Shown: piece by piece, positions 1 through 7,342 of the stretch | Layout: every line of letters begins with the position of its first letter | How positions within the stretch are numbered: the stretch's first letter is position 1 | From: Nocardia alni | GTDB taxonomy: Bacteria; Actinomycetota; Actinomycetes; Mycobacteriales; Mycobacteriaceae | DNA: 34,856 nucleotides | Direction of reading: 5' to 3' | Assembly (NCBI RefSeq): GCF_019038435.1 | Contig: NZ_JAGPOX010000106.1 | Location: 1-34,856 of the forward strand | The notes under the pieces: generated by a model | What the model was told of the DNA's origin: nothing | The model's input: the letters and a program-made list of their open reading frames with translations, nothing else | Databases searched by the model: none | Program-made: the position numbers and the translations under genes

Positions 1-117
1 GGGGCGGGGCTCGGGCTGAGCATCGTCAAGGAAATCATCGAGGGGCACGGCGGCAGGATCGGGGTGCGTTCGGCGGGCGGTGCGATCTTCACCGCGACAC
101 TTCCGCGCTGTCGATAG
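1..117 (+). CDS. Sensor histidine kinase, C-terminal end (partial)
   Basis: The window opens inside this gene in frame 1, and 38 residues remain before TAG at 115-117. The fragment begins with the G2 box of a HATPase_c domain (GLGLSIVKEI), followed by the usual HGG and a final strand ending FTATLP. This is the ATP-binding C-terminus of a two-component sensor kinase. The sensor part, the phosphoacceptor histidine and any partner response regulator lie outside the window, so the signal is unknown. Confidence 0.85.
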   Translation, partial: GAGLGLSIVKEIIEGHGGRIGVRSAGGAIFTATLPRCR

Positions 118-269
118 GCCCTTTCGAGCTCGCACTGCGGGGTGATTTATCCGAATGCGAGACCGATTCTGGCGGACCGTCAGGTTTTGGTCAGCTTTCC
201 GGTGTGCGGGGGTCAGTCTCACCTGGTGTTCTGGATCTATCGAATCCGTGACCAGGGAGGTGTTCGCCG

Positions 270-2126
270 GTGTCCGACCGGATATTCACAGCGGGTGTCA
301 TGCCCGTTCCGGCGATGCGTGAGCGCCTGACCGTTGGGTTGGTGTCGGCGTCGCCGATGGCCGCCTTCGCGATAACCCTCTCGGTGTCGAAATCGCTGCC
401 GGTCGCGGCGTGTCTGGCGGTGCTGGCGGCGGTCCTGGTGGGTTGCTGGCGCATCACCACCGGCCGGTCGCTGCGTATGACGCTGGCCGTTGTCGCCGTG
501 GTCGCGGTGCAGGTGACGCTGGCGACCGTGAGCGGTCATGCCGCGAACTTCTTCCTGCCTCGCCTGGCGTGGATGGTGCTCTGGTCCCCGGTCCATCTGA
601 TCCTGATTCTGATCGGATGGCCGCCGCTCGGGTGGGCGGTCGGGCAGTTGCGTGGTGAGCCGTGGGCGTGGCGCCGCTGCCGGGTGCAGCGCCGCGCGTA
701 TCAGCTGGCCTCGCTGCTGCCGTGGAGTTGGGCCACCGTGGGGATGGTCCTGTCGCTGTGGCTGTATCTGCACGGACAGGTCGCGCTCTTGGCCAGCCTC
801 GAAATGGTAGACAACGCAATTCATTTCGTCGCATTTCTGGCGGCTTGGCGCATCGCGAGGCGGATCATCGGCTCGCATCGTTGCGACGAGGCAACCCCCG
901 CCGACCATCGTCAAGGAGATTTCATGAATGCACCTGTGACCGAGCCGATTCCGCTCGACATCTCACGAGACGATCAACTGGGTCCGGTGCCCGCGGTGCT
1001 GGAACGATTGACGCACGCGCCGATTCGCCGTGTGCGATACGCCAACGGTGGCGTCGCCTGGCTGGTGACCGGGCATGCGCTGGCCCGTCAGGTGCTCGGC
1101 GACGGCGAGCGATTCACCGTCGTCAAGGACGGCACCCAGCCCGGCCGGTCGCCGAATCCGTTGCCGTCGCTGCCTTCTCCGGCGTTCCTGCTCGGCGTCG
1201 ACGGCGAGGCGCACCGGCGGTATCGCGCGATGGTGAACGGTGAGTTCACGGTGAAGCGGATGACCGTGCTGCGCCCGGGTGTGCAGGTGATCGTCGATCA
1301 GTGCCTGGACGGGGTTGCCGCGTCGCCGGAACCGGTCGATGTGGTCTCGGCGTTCTGCCTGCTGGTGCCCTCGCTGGTCATCGCCGATCTGGTGGGTGTC
1401 GCGCCGGAGCATCGAAAGCTGTTCCAGGAGGCCGCTCTCGGTCTGCTCGGTGTCAACGCGACCGTGCTGACCCGGGATACGGCACTGGCGAATCTTGGCG
1501 CCATACTCGACCGGGTCATCGAGGCGCGGTCGCGAAAGCCGCAGGACGACTTCGTCTCCCGGCTGCTGGCCGCGCATCCGGAACTTCCGCCGAGCGAGGT
1601 GCGCAACTTCTGCACGGTGTTCCTCGTCGCCGGGCACGAGACCACCGCGAACGCCGCCGGAGTCGCCTCCGCCCTGCTACTGGAGAATTCGGACCAGCTG
1701 ACCCTGTTCCGCGACAACCCGGATTACATACGCACATTCGCGCACGAGATCATCCGCTACCTCGGTGCGCTCGGCGACGGCGGCGGTCTGATGCGCCGCG
1801 CGGTGGTCGATCTCGAGCTCGGCGGCCAGTCGATTCAGGCGGGTGAGTGGGTGTCGGTGAGCCTGCCCGGCGCCAATCTCGACCCCGACGTCTGCCCGCA
1901 CGCCGCCCGCCTGGACCTGACCCGCTCCCCGGCCCCGCACCTGACCTTCGGCTTCGGCGAACACGTCTGCCTCGGCCAGAATCTGGCCAAACTGGAACTC
2001 GAGATCATGCTGACGAGCCTGTTCACCCGCTTCCCCGCGCTGCGTCTGGCAGCCCCGGCCGCGGAATTGCCCTGGCGCACAGAATCACTGGTCCGCGGCT
2101 ACCGAAGCCTGCCGGTCCATCTATGA
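270..2126 (+). CDS. DUF3159-like membrane domain fused in frame to a cytochrome P450
   Basis: One uninterrupted frame of 618 codons starts at GTG 270 behind an AGGGAGG-like site. Residues 1-205 are hydrophobic with several membrane segments and resemble DUF3159 family proteins. From residue 219 (ATG 924) a complete 400-residue cytochrome P450 follows. Counting from that ATG, it has the I-helix AGHETT (236-241), the K-helix ExxR (EIIR) and the heme loop FGFGEHVCLG with Cys349 as thiolate ligand. Bacterial P450s of this class are normally soluble and about 400 residues long, so an N-terminal membrane anchor would be unusual. A good internal ribosome site before ATG 924 means the P450 could also be made alone, but the membrane domain has no stop codon of its own. 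Substrate unknown. A lost stop codon or a sequencing error is the alternative. Confidence 0.75.
   Translation: MSDRIFTAGVMPVPAMRERLTVGLVSASPMAAFAITLSVSKSLPVAACLAVLAAVLVGCWRITTGRSLRMTLAVVAVVAVQVTLATVSGHAANFFLPRLAWMVLWSPVHLILILIGWPPLGWAVGQLRGEPWAWRRCRVQRRAYQLASLLPWSWATVGMVLSLWLYLHGQVALLASLEMVDNAIHFVAFLAAWRIARRIIGSHRCDEATPADHRQGDFMNAPVTEPIPLDISRDDQLGPVPAVLERLTHAPIRRVRYANGGVAWLVTGHALARQVLGDGERFTVVKDGTQPGRSPNPLPSLPSPAFLLGVDGEAHRRYRAMVNGEFTVKRMTVLRPGVQVIVDQCLDGVAASPEPVDVVSAFCLLVPSLVIADLVGVAPEHRKLFQEAALGLLGVNATVLTRDTALANLGAILDRVIEARSRKPQDDFVSRLLAAHPELPPSEVRNFCTVFLVAGHETTANAAGVASALLLENSDQLTLFRDNPDYIRTFAHEIIRYLGALGDGGGLMRRAVVDLELGGQSIQAGEWVSVSLPGANLDPDVCPHAARLDLTRSPAPHLTFGFGEHVCLGQNLAKLELEIMLTSLFTRFPALRLAAPAAELPWRTESLVRGYRSLPVHL
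913..926 (+). promoter_or_regulatory. Internal ribosome binding site and start codon of the P450 part
   Basis: AAGGAG at 913-918 lies 5 nt before ATG 924. Starting here gives a P450 of the standard 400-residue length with a normal N-terminus. The site suggests that P450 translation is, or was, independent of the upstream membrane domain. Confidence 0.6.
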
Positions 2127-2251
2127 ACCCGCGTCTCCCGGTTCACGAGTCGGCGCCGCCGAACGATCGTGATCGGCGCCCGAGCGTGCCAACCAGGGCA
2201 TCCGAGCCCTGCTTATCTGTGCGGGTAGGGCTTTCGTTCGCTCAGGCGTGA

Positions 2252-2443
2252 GTGGACAAGATCGTCGAGCACGGCAACCGCAGCTCCAACTCCAAAACCG
2301 CCGGGCCGGTCGGCCGGGTGATCCGACAACTGATGCTGCCGCTCATCTTCAAGCGGGCGGCCAAGGGGGGTGGTGGGTCCATGATGTGGTTGCAGGGGCA
2401 TCACATCGCCTTCGACGAGCCAGTGGTTCCTGTCGAGAAATGA
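2252..2443 (+). pseudogene. C-terminal remnant, possibly of an FAD-dependent monooxygenase
   Basis: A 63-residue frame follows an in-frame TGA at 2249-2251. Its sequence, with a basic amphipathic stretch (RQLMLPLIFKRAAKGG) and an end like WLQGHHIAFDEPV, looks like the extreme C-terminus of an FAD-dependent (PHBH-type) monooxygenase without the nucleotide-binding domains. No upstream part is present between the P450 and this fragment. I read it as a deletion relic. The family assignment comes from recall of C-terminal patterns and is tentative. Confidence 0.35.
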
Positions 2444-2455
2444 GAACCGGCCTCC

Positions 2456-2515
2456 CGCTACATTTTCCGTGCTGATCTGTCCGGAACCGGACAAGAGGGT
2501 AGACAAAATGTAGCG
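2456..2515. repeat. 60-bp unit with 11-bp terminal inverted repeats around a 16-bp palindrome
   Basis: CGCTACATTTT at 2456-2466 is exactly inverted as AAAATGTAGCG at 2505-2515. Inside lies the perfect palindrome TGTCCGGAACCGGACA (2478-2493). The unit sits between the oxidoreductase remnant and the 3' end of the TetR gene. It could be the operator region of a lost gene, a bidirectional terminator or a small mobile repeat. No other copy was noticed in the window. Confidence 0.5.
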
Positions 2516-2534
2516 CCAGGCCGGGGGACCGTCG

Positions 2535-3248
2535 CTATTCGAACGACTCTCCGGTGAGCAGGCCGACGATCGAGCGCACGAACTCCTCGAGTCGCTCGCG
2601 CGGATACTCGGCGGGATCGCCGACCGCCAAACGTCCCAGCATCTCGGCGACGGTGAGTACCGACCGGGCGAGCAGGTTGGAATCGACTGTCGCCCAGCGG
2701 GGATCCAGGGCGCTGCCCATCCGGATCAGGGCATCGGCGCGGTCGATGATCTCGTCTCGTGACGTACGTAACGCCGCACGGTATTCGTCGGGTGCGCTGG
2801 CGGGTGTGGCCAGGATCAGTCGCCAGCGGGTCGGATTCTCCAGTGCTACACCGACGAACGCCTCGACCGTGGCCGAGGCCGCAGCGACCGGATCGGAGCC
2901 CAGCAGATCGGTCGGCAGGGTGGCGGCGACCTGGTCGAGGCCGCGTTCGCGTTCGCGTTCGAGCAGGGCGGCCACCAGTTCGGCCCGGGTGCTGAATACG
3001 GTGTAGAGCACGGGCTTTCCGACGCCCGCCTCCTGTGCGACGGCCTCCATGGCCAGCTCGTGCAGCTCGACGCGCCCGAGCACGGTGAACGCGGCATCCA
3101 GCAGTTGAGCGCGGCGCTGCTGCGGGGGCAGGCGTGGCGCGTAGCGGCGGCGCGGGCGGTCGGCCTCGGTGCGCTCGATCGCCACGGCGTGTCCGGTCGT
3201 CGCCGCGGAACGCTTGCTCGTCACTGCCCGATCACCTCCGCTGCCCAT
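2535..3248 (-). CDS. TetR family transcriptional regulator
   Basis: A 237-residue protein. After about 40 basic, poorly ordered residues there is an N-terminal TetR helix-turn-helix (roughly 45-95; AQLLDAAFTVLGR ... EAVAQEAGVGKPVLYTVFSTRAELVAALL). A variable helical ligand-binding domain follows. It is divergent from the DUF2236 gene at 3343, with 94 bp between the two starts carrying a duplicated 18-bp sequence, which is a likely operator. It probably represses itself and the DUF2236 gene. The ligand cannot be read from the sequence. Confidence 0.85.
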   Translation of the reverse strand: MGSGGDRAVTSKRSAATTGHAVAIERTEADRPRRRYAPRLPPQQRRAQLLDAAFTVLGRVELHELAMEAVAQEAGVGKPVLYTVFSTRAELVAALLERERERGLDQVAATLPTDLLGSDPVAAASATVEAFVGVALENPTRWRLILATPASAPDEYRAALRTSRDEIIDRADALIRMGSALDPRWATVDSNLLARSVLTVAEMLGRLAVGDPAEYPRERLEEFVRSIVGLLTGESFE

Positions 3249-3266
3249 ACTGGCACGTATAAATCC

Positions 3267-3317
3267 TACGGTGGTGTTGTATTCGCCCGAGCCAATTGTT
3301 ACGGTGGTGTTGTATTC
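3267..3317. promoter_or_regulatory. Twin 18-bp direct repeats, candidate TetR operators
   Basis: TACGGTGGTGTTGTATTC occurs at 3267-3284 and again, without a mismatch, at 3300-3317, a period of 33 bp (about three helical turns). Both copies lie between the divergent starts of the TetR gene (3248) and the DUF2236 gene (3343). Exact repetition in helical phase suggests a regulator bound twice on one face of the DNA. Confidence 0.6.
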
Positions 3318-3342
3318 AGGTCAGCAGACAAGGGAGTGGCTG

Positions 3343-4326
3343 ATGGGCTTCGATCCGACCACGCTTCGCCGCGACGACTACGGCTTCTTCGGCCCCGGCT
3401 CGCCGAGCTGGAAGGTCTGGACCGCGCCGACCGCGCTCATCGGCTTCCAGCGCGCGGTCGTCCTCGAGCATTTCGATCCGTTCCTGACCGCCGCCGTGGC
3501 CGATTCACGCGGGATCTACGCCGAACCGCGCCGCCGCCTGGACAACACCCTGGCGTACTTTCTGATCGTCGCCGTCGGTGACGGCCGCACCGCCATCCAG
3601 GCATCGGAACACCTGATGCGGGTGCACGCGTCGATGACCGGAATCGAACCGATCAGCGGTAAGCGCTACGCGGCGAACAACCCCGAATCCCAGCTGTGGA
3701 TCCACGTCACGGGCTGGCATTCGGTGCTCAAGGCGTACGAGATGTTCGGCCCGGGGCTGACTCCCGAGGAGGAGGACCGGTATTGGGCCGAATGTGGGAT
3801 CGCGGCCGAATTGCAGACCTGCAAGCGAGGGGACGTGCCGCGCTCGCGGGAGGAGGTGCGTGCCTACTTCGACCGGGTGCGTTCGCAGCTGTGCAGCTCC
3901 GAGCGCGCCGAACAGGGCATGCACCACCTACTGTTCACCCCGTACGGCAACGGAGCGGGCCTGCCGTTCGCCATAGGCAGTCGGCTGCTGGCGTTGGCAT
4001 CGATCGCCACGCTGCCGAAATGGATGCGCACCCTCGGCGACTTCGACCGGCCCGGCATTGTCGACGCTGCTGTGAAGCCGCTGGCCCGGGCCCTGGTCTG
4101 GGCCTTCACCCGGTTCGGTTCGTACGGCTTCGTCAAGGCGGGCCGCTTCATCGCACCCATGACCGCAAAGCTGCTGGAACAGCACCTGAAGACGGGTGAG
4201 CCCACACTCCGCGAGACGATCACCCCGGCCCGCGCGCGTGAGCTCTACAGCCTGCGTGCGCCAGTCGGGGAACCGGCCGGATATCCCGGCGGGGACTGGG
4301 TGGCGCGTAGCGTTCAATCCGCCTGA
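3343..4326 (+). CDS. DUF2236 / MpaB-type oxygenase family protein
   Basis: A 327-residue protein starting at ATG 3343 after GGGAG (3332-3336). The in-frame upstream extension would run through the operator repeats and is rejected. The sequence follows the DUF2236 family (latex-clearing-protein/MpaB fold): an N-terminal GPGSPSWKVW, a histidine-containing HLMRVHASM segment near residue 90, NPESQLWIHVTGWHS with the H/W pair, and an all-helical C-terminus. Members described include heme-dependent oxygenases such as rubber oxygenase Lcp and MpaB, but many have no known substrate. It is probably controlled by the divergent TetR gene. I cannot assign a reaction. Confidence 0.8.
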   Translation: MGFDPTTLRRDDYGFFGPGSPSWKVWTAPTALIGFQRAVVLEHFDPFLTAAVADSRGIYAEPRRRLDNTLAYFLIVAVGDGRTAIQASEHLMRVHASMTGIEPISGKRYAANNPESQLWIHVTGWHSVLKAYEMFGPGLTPEEEDRYWAECGIAAELQTCKRGDVPRSREEVRAYFDRVRSQLCSSERAEQGMHHLLFTPYGNGAGLPFAIGSRLLALASIATLPKWMRTLGDFDRPGIVDAAVKPLARALVWAFTRFGSYGFVKAGRFIAPMTAKLLEQHLKTGEPTLRETITPARARELYSLRAPVGEPAGYPGGDWVARSVQSA

Positions 4327-4330
4327 TTCG

Positions 4331-4909
4331 CTAGTTTCCCTCTGATCCGGGCTTTTTGCGCTGGTTGGCATTGAAGCGCGCCTTCTTCTGACGATTGCCG
4401 CACGTATTCATGTCGCACCATTTGCGGGTGCGGCTCTGGCTGGTGTCGAAGAAGGCGGCTCGGCAGGTCGGTGATGCGCACAAGGCCAATTTCCCATCTC
4501 GTTCGCCCGCGAGGATGCCGATCGCGTCGGCGGCGATCACGCCGAGGGCGTCTTCCACGCGCGAAGCCGAGCTGAGCCGCCATTGCCGCGTGCCCTCGGG
4601 CGTCAGGATCGCGGCGGCCCGACCGTCAGCGCTGCGGTCGTTGAGGACGTGGACAGCGGAGGCAGGCAGAGCGTCTCCGATCGCGGCCGCTGTCGCGGCG
4701 GCGTGGATCGCCTCCCTCAACTCCCGGGCGAGGTCGAGTTGGGCAGCGGTGCAGGAGTCCACGGGGAGGCCGTTCACTGCCAGCCAGTCGGCGAGTCGCT
4801 GTGGTGTGGGAATGCGCTCCACGGCGTTGCCGTGACGTTCCGACAGCGTCCCCGTGAAGCTGGTCGCCAGCACGCTACCGAGGCGAAATTCAGGGAACTC
4901 AGCACGCAT
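4331..4909 (-). CDS. CGNR zinc-finger / ABATE-domain transcriptional regulator
   Basis: A 192-residue protein. The N-terminal ~130 residues match the ABATE (putative stress-induced regulator) domain. The C-terminus carries the CGNR finger with four cysteines: CASPTC, then KWCDMNTCGNR, then a lysine-rich tail. Such proteins are thought to bind DNA through the finger. The gene is divergent from the epoxide hydrolase, and a 19-bp palindrome begins 2 bp upstream of its own ATG, with a second copy towards the hydrolase. Autoregulation and control of the hydrolase are likely. It converges with the DUF2236 gene with only 4 bp between them. Confidence 0.85.
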   Translation of the reverse strand: MRAEFPEFRLGSVLATSFTGTLSERHGNAVERIPTPQRLADWLAVNGLPVDSCTAAQLDLARELREAIHAAATAAAIGDALPASAVHVLNDRSADGRAAAILTPEGTRQWRLSSASRVEDALGVIAADAIGILAGERDGKLALCASPTCRAAFFDTSQSRTRKWCDMNTCGNRQKKARFNANQRKKPGSEGN

Positions 4910-4910
4910 G

Positions 4911-4971
4911 GAACCACCTTAGACGGTTGCTCGCCGATGTACGTCCATGGTAGAACCGTCTTAGATGGTTC
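4911..4971. promoter_or_regulatory. Two palindromic operators between the CGNR regulator and the epoxide hydrolase
   Basis: Copy 1 (4911-4929) reads GAACCACCTTAGACGGTTG and copy 2 (4953-4971) reads GAACCGTCTTAGATGGTTC. Both have the form GAACC-N2-CTTAGA-N-GGTT, an imperfect palindrome. Their starts are 42 bp apart, four helical turns. One abuts the regulator start codon; the other lies 33 bp before the hydrolase ATG (5004). This arrangement fits a dimeric repressor controlling both genes. Confidence 0.7.
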
Positions 4972-5003
4972 AAATGGACAAGTCTTCAGATCCAGGAGGT
5001 CTC

Positions 5004-6164
5004 ATGCCCCCTCCAACCAGCGACGTGCAAGCGTTCGAAGCCCACGCAACCGACGCCGACCTCGACGATCTGCGCGCGCGATTAGCCGCGGCGCGGCTAC
5101 CCGAGGCCGAGACGGTTCATGGCGCCGGCCGATGGAAGCAGGGCGTGCCCCTCGCCGACCTCATCGATGTCGTGAACTACTGGCGCACCGGATATCAGTG
5201 GCGCTCCTTCGAAGAGCGCCTCAACCGAATCGGCCAGTTCCGCACGAGGATTGACGATCTGGGAATCCACTTCCTGCACCGCCGATCCCCGCGCGCCGAT
5301 GCCACTCCTGTGATCTTGACGCACGGCTGGCCGGACAGCATCGTTCGGTTCATCGACGTGGTGGACGAGCTGGCAGATCCGAAAGACGCGGACGCGCCGG
5401 CGTTCCACGTCGTGGTCCCGTCGCTGCCGGGCTTCGGTTACAGCGACAGGCCGGCCACCACCGGGTGGGGAACCGAAAAGATCGCGGCCGCATGGGTGGA
5501 ACTGATGGGACGGCTCGGATACGACAGGTTCGCGGCCCACGGCGGCGACTGGGGAGGCAATATCACCACGGTTCTCGGTGGCAGGTTCCCGCAGCACGTT
5601 CTCGGCATCCACACGACGTTCGCGGAGGCGCCGCCCGGTGTGCCAGCGGACGGGCTGACGGCGGTCGAGCGTCGGTGGACCGAGGAAACCCGCGATTTCT
5701 GGCGCCACCGCGCGGCGTACGCGAAACAGCAGGCGACCCGGCCGCAGACCATCGGCTACTCGCTCGTCGACTCACCGGTCGGGCTGCTCGCCTGGATCCT
5801 CGACAAGTTCGCCGAATGGTCGGACACCCAGGACAGCCCCTTCGAGACGATTTCCAGAGACCGTGTTCTCGACGACGTCACCCTGTACTGGCTGACGCGG
5901 ACCGGCGCGTCAGCGGCCCGCATCTACTACGAAAGCCACAACTCGCTCGATCCCGACCTGCGGGTCGACGTCCCGTCGGCACTCACCATGTATCCCCGCG
6001 ATGTCGAGAAGTGTCCGCGCCCCTGGGCACAGGAGCGGTATCGGCGGATCGTCCGATGGCGCTCGCCCGACGCCGGCGGTCATTTCCCGTCGCTGGAGGT
6101 TCCCGAGTACTTCGTCGAGGATCTGCGAGAGGGCCTGGCGGCGGTGCTGGCCGCTGATCGGTGA
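5004..6164 (+). CDS. Epoxide hydrolase, alpha/beta-hydrolase with EHN domain
   Basis: A 386-residue protein. ATG 5004 is preferred over the ATG at 4965 because AGGAGG (4994-4999) stands just before it and the earlier start would overlap the operator. Residues ~5-110 form the epoxide hydrolase N-terminal (EHN) domain. The hydrolase core has the oxyanion motif HGWPDS and the nucleophile elbow HGGDWGG with Asp182. A C-terminal GGHFPS carries the catalytic His360. The reaction would be hydrolysis of an epoxide to a trans diol through an aspartyl ester. The natural epoxide is unknown; a detoxification role under the CGNR regulator is an inference. Confidence 0.9.
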   Translation: MPPPTSDVQAFEAHATDADLDDLRARLAAARLPEAETVHGAGRWKQGVPLADLIDVVNYWRTGYQWRSFEERLNRIGQFRTRIDDLGIHFLHRRSPRADATPVILTHGWPDSIVRFIDVVDELADPKDADAPAFHVVVPSLPGFGYSDRPATTGWGTEKIAAAWVELMGRLGYDRFAAHGGDWGGNITTVLGGRFPQHVLGIHTTFAEAPPGVPADGLTAVERRWTEETRDFWRHRAAYAKQQATRPQTIGYSLVDSPVGLLAWILDKFAEWSDTQDSPFETISRDRVLDDVTLYWLTRTGASAARIYYESHNSLDPDLRVDVPSALTMYPRDVEKCPRPWAQERYRRIVRWRSPDAGGHFPSLEVPEYFVEDLREGLAAVLAADR

Positions 6165-6176
6165 ACGCGGCGAGCA

Positions 6177-7175
6177 TCATGCCCGACTAGGTTGGCGCAC
6201 AGGCAGACCGGCTGCGCGATAGATCGCGTCGATCACGGCCATGTTCTCGATCGAGTCCTCGGGAGAGGTTGGCACCGGCTCGCCGCGCAGGACGCCGTCG
6301 GCGAAGGCGTCGAGCTGGTAGGCGTAGCTCGGACGATGGGGGAAGGTCTCGATGCGATTGCCGCGACGAGAGCGCACCGACATCCAGTGGGGCATATGCG
6401 GTCCCAGCGGGTTGACGATGCCCAGGCGGCCGTGTTCGCCGATCACCCGGGCCCCCATGCGCAGGACGTCCGTGGACCAGAGCGAACTGCGGATCCGGCC
6501 GGAATGTCCTTCGGGGAAACGCAATTCGGCGCTCATGGCCCGGTCGACATTCGGTGCGTGCAATTTCGCCTGTGCCGAAACGACTTCCGGGCTGCCGCCG
6601 CCGAATACCCGGGCCATGTGCACCGCATAGCATCCGGCGTCCATCAGCGCGCCCCCGGCCAGGGAGTAGTCGTAGCGGATATCGGAGAATTTGGGCAGCG
6701 GGAAGCACATCGAGGCCTCCACTCGCCGCAGCGTGCCGAGTTCGCCCGAGGCGATCACCTCCTCCGCCGCACGGATCAGCGGGTGGTAGCGGTAGTGGAA
6801 CGCCTCCATCACCACGCGGTCGAATTGCCATGTCAGCTCGGCGATCTCGCGCGCCTCGTCGGCGTTGGCGGTGAACGGCTTCTCGCACAGCACATGTTTG
6901 CCCGCGAGCATCGCCGCCTTGGTCCAGTGGCCGTGCAGTCCGTTGGGCAGTGGATTGTAGACCGCGTCCAGATCGGGTGCGGTGATCAATTCCTGGTAGC
7001 TGCCGAAAACCCGCGGGATGCCGTGTTTGTGGGCGAACTGCCGGGCCCGGGCGGTATCGCGGGCGGCCACCGCGGCGACCACCACCTCGGGATTGTTTGC
7101 GGCGGGGGAGATCAGGGCATTCGGTGCGATGCGCGCGGCGCCCAGGATGCCGATCCGCAGCGGTGCTTCTGTCAT
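6177..7175 (-). CDS. Gfo/Idh/MocA family NAD(P)-dependent oxidoreductase
   Basis: A 332-residue protein. ATG 7175 is chosen because the Rossmann fold starts at once (LRIGILGAARIAPNAL); the longer frame to 7355 runs into the neighbouring promoter and gene. CEKPF, with its lysine, the hallmark EKP motif of the family, lies around residue 97. A C-terminal GFO_IDH_MocA alpha/beta domain follows, with GGALMDAGCYAVHMAR. Typical substrates are sugars, inositols or trans-dihydrodiols. The gene converges with the epoxide hydrolase (12-bp gap), so a dihydrodiol substrate is conceivable but unproven. Confidence 0.85.
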   Translation of the reverse strand: MTEAPLRIGILGAARIAPNALISPAANNPEVVVAAVAARDTARARQFAHKHGIPRVFGSYQELITAPDLDAVYNPLPNGLHGHWTKAAMLAGKHVLCEKPFTANADEAREIAELTWQFDRVVMEAFHYRYHPLIRAAEEVIASGELGTLRRVEASMCFPLPKFSDIRYDYSLAGGALMDAGCYAVHMARVFGGGSPEVVSAQAKLHAPNVDRAMSAELRFPEGHSGRIRSSLWSTDVLRMGARVIGEHGRLGIVNPLGPHMPHWMSVRSRRGNRIETFPHRPSYAYQLDAFADGVLRGEPVPTSPEDSIENMAVIDAIYRAAGLPVRQPSRA

Positions 7176-7342
7176 CGAGAACCTCACCTGGAGAATGTGT
7201 CGCCGCGGCCTCACGCGAATCCACGACCACACCAAGACTACCGTCGTGCCGGTATCGGGGGTCGGGCTCCGGACGGTGCGGTGCTGTCCAACCAGCGGAA
7301 TTGGTACCTGCGCGGACGGGCCCGCGCGCGAAGACTGGTCGC

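Noticed and set aside
142..330. Short plus-strand open frame after the histidine kinase
   Set aside because: No ribosome site or domain, and it overlaps the start of the DUF3159-P450 gene in another frame.
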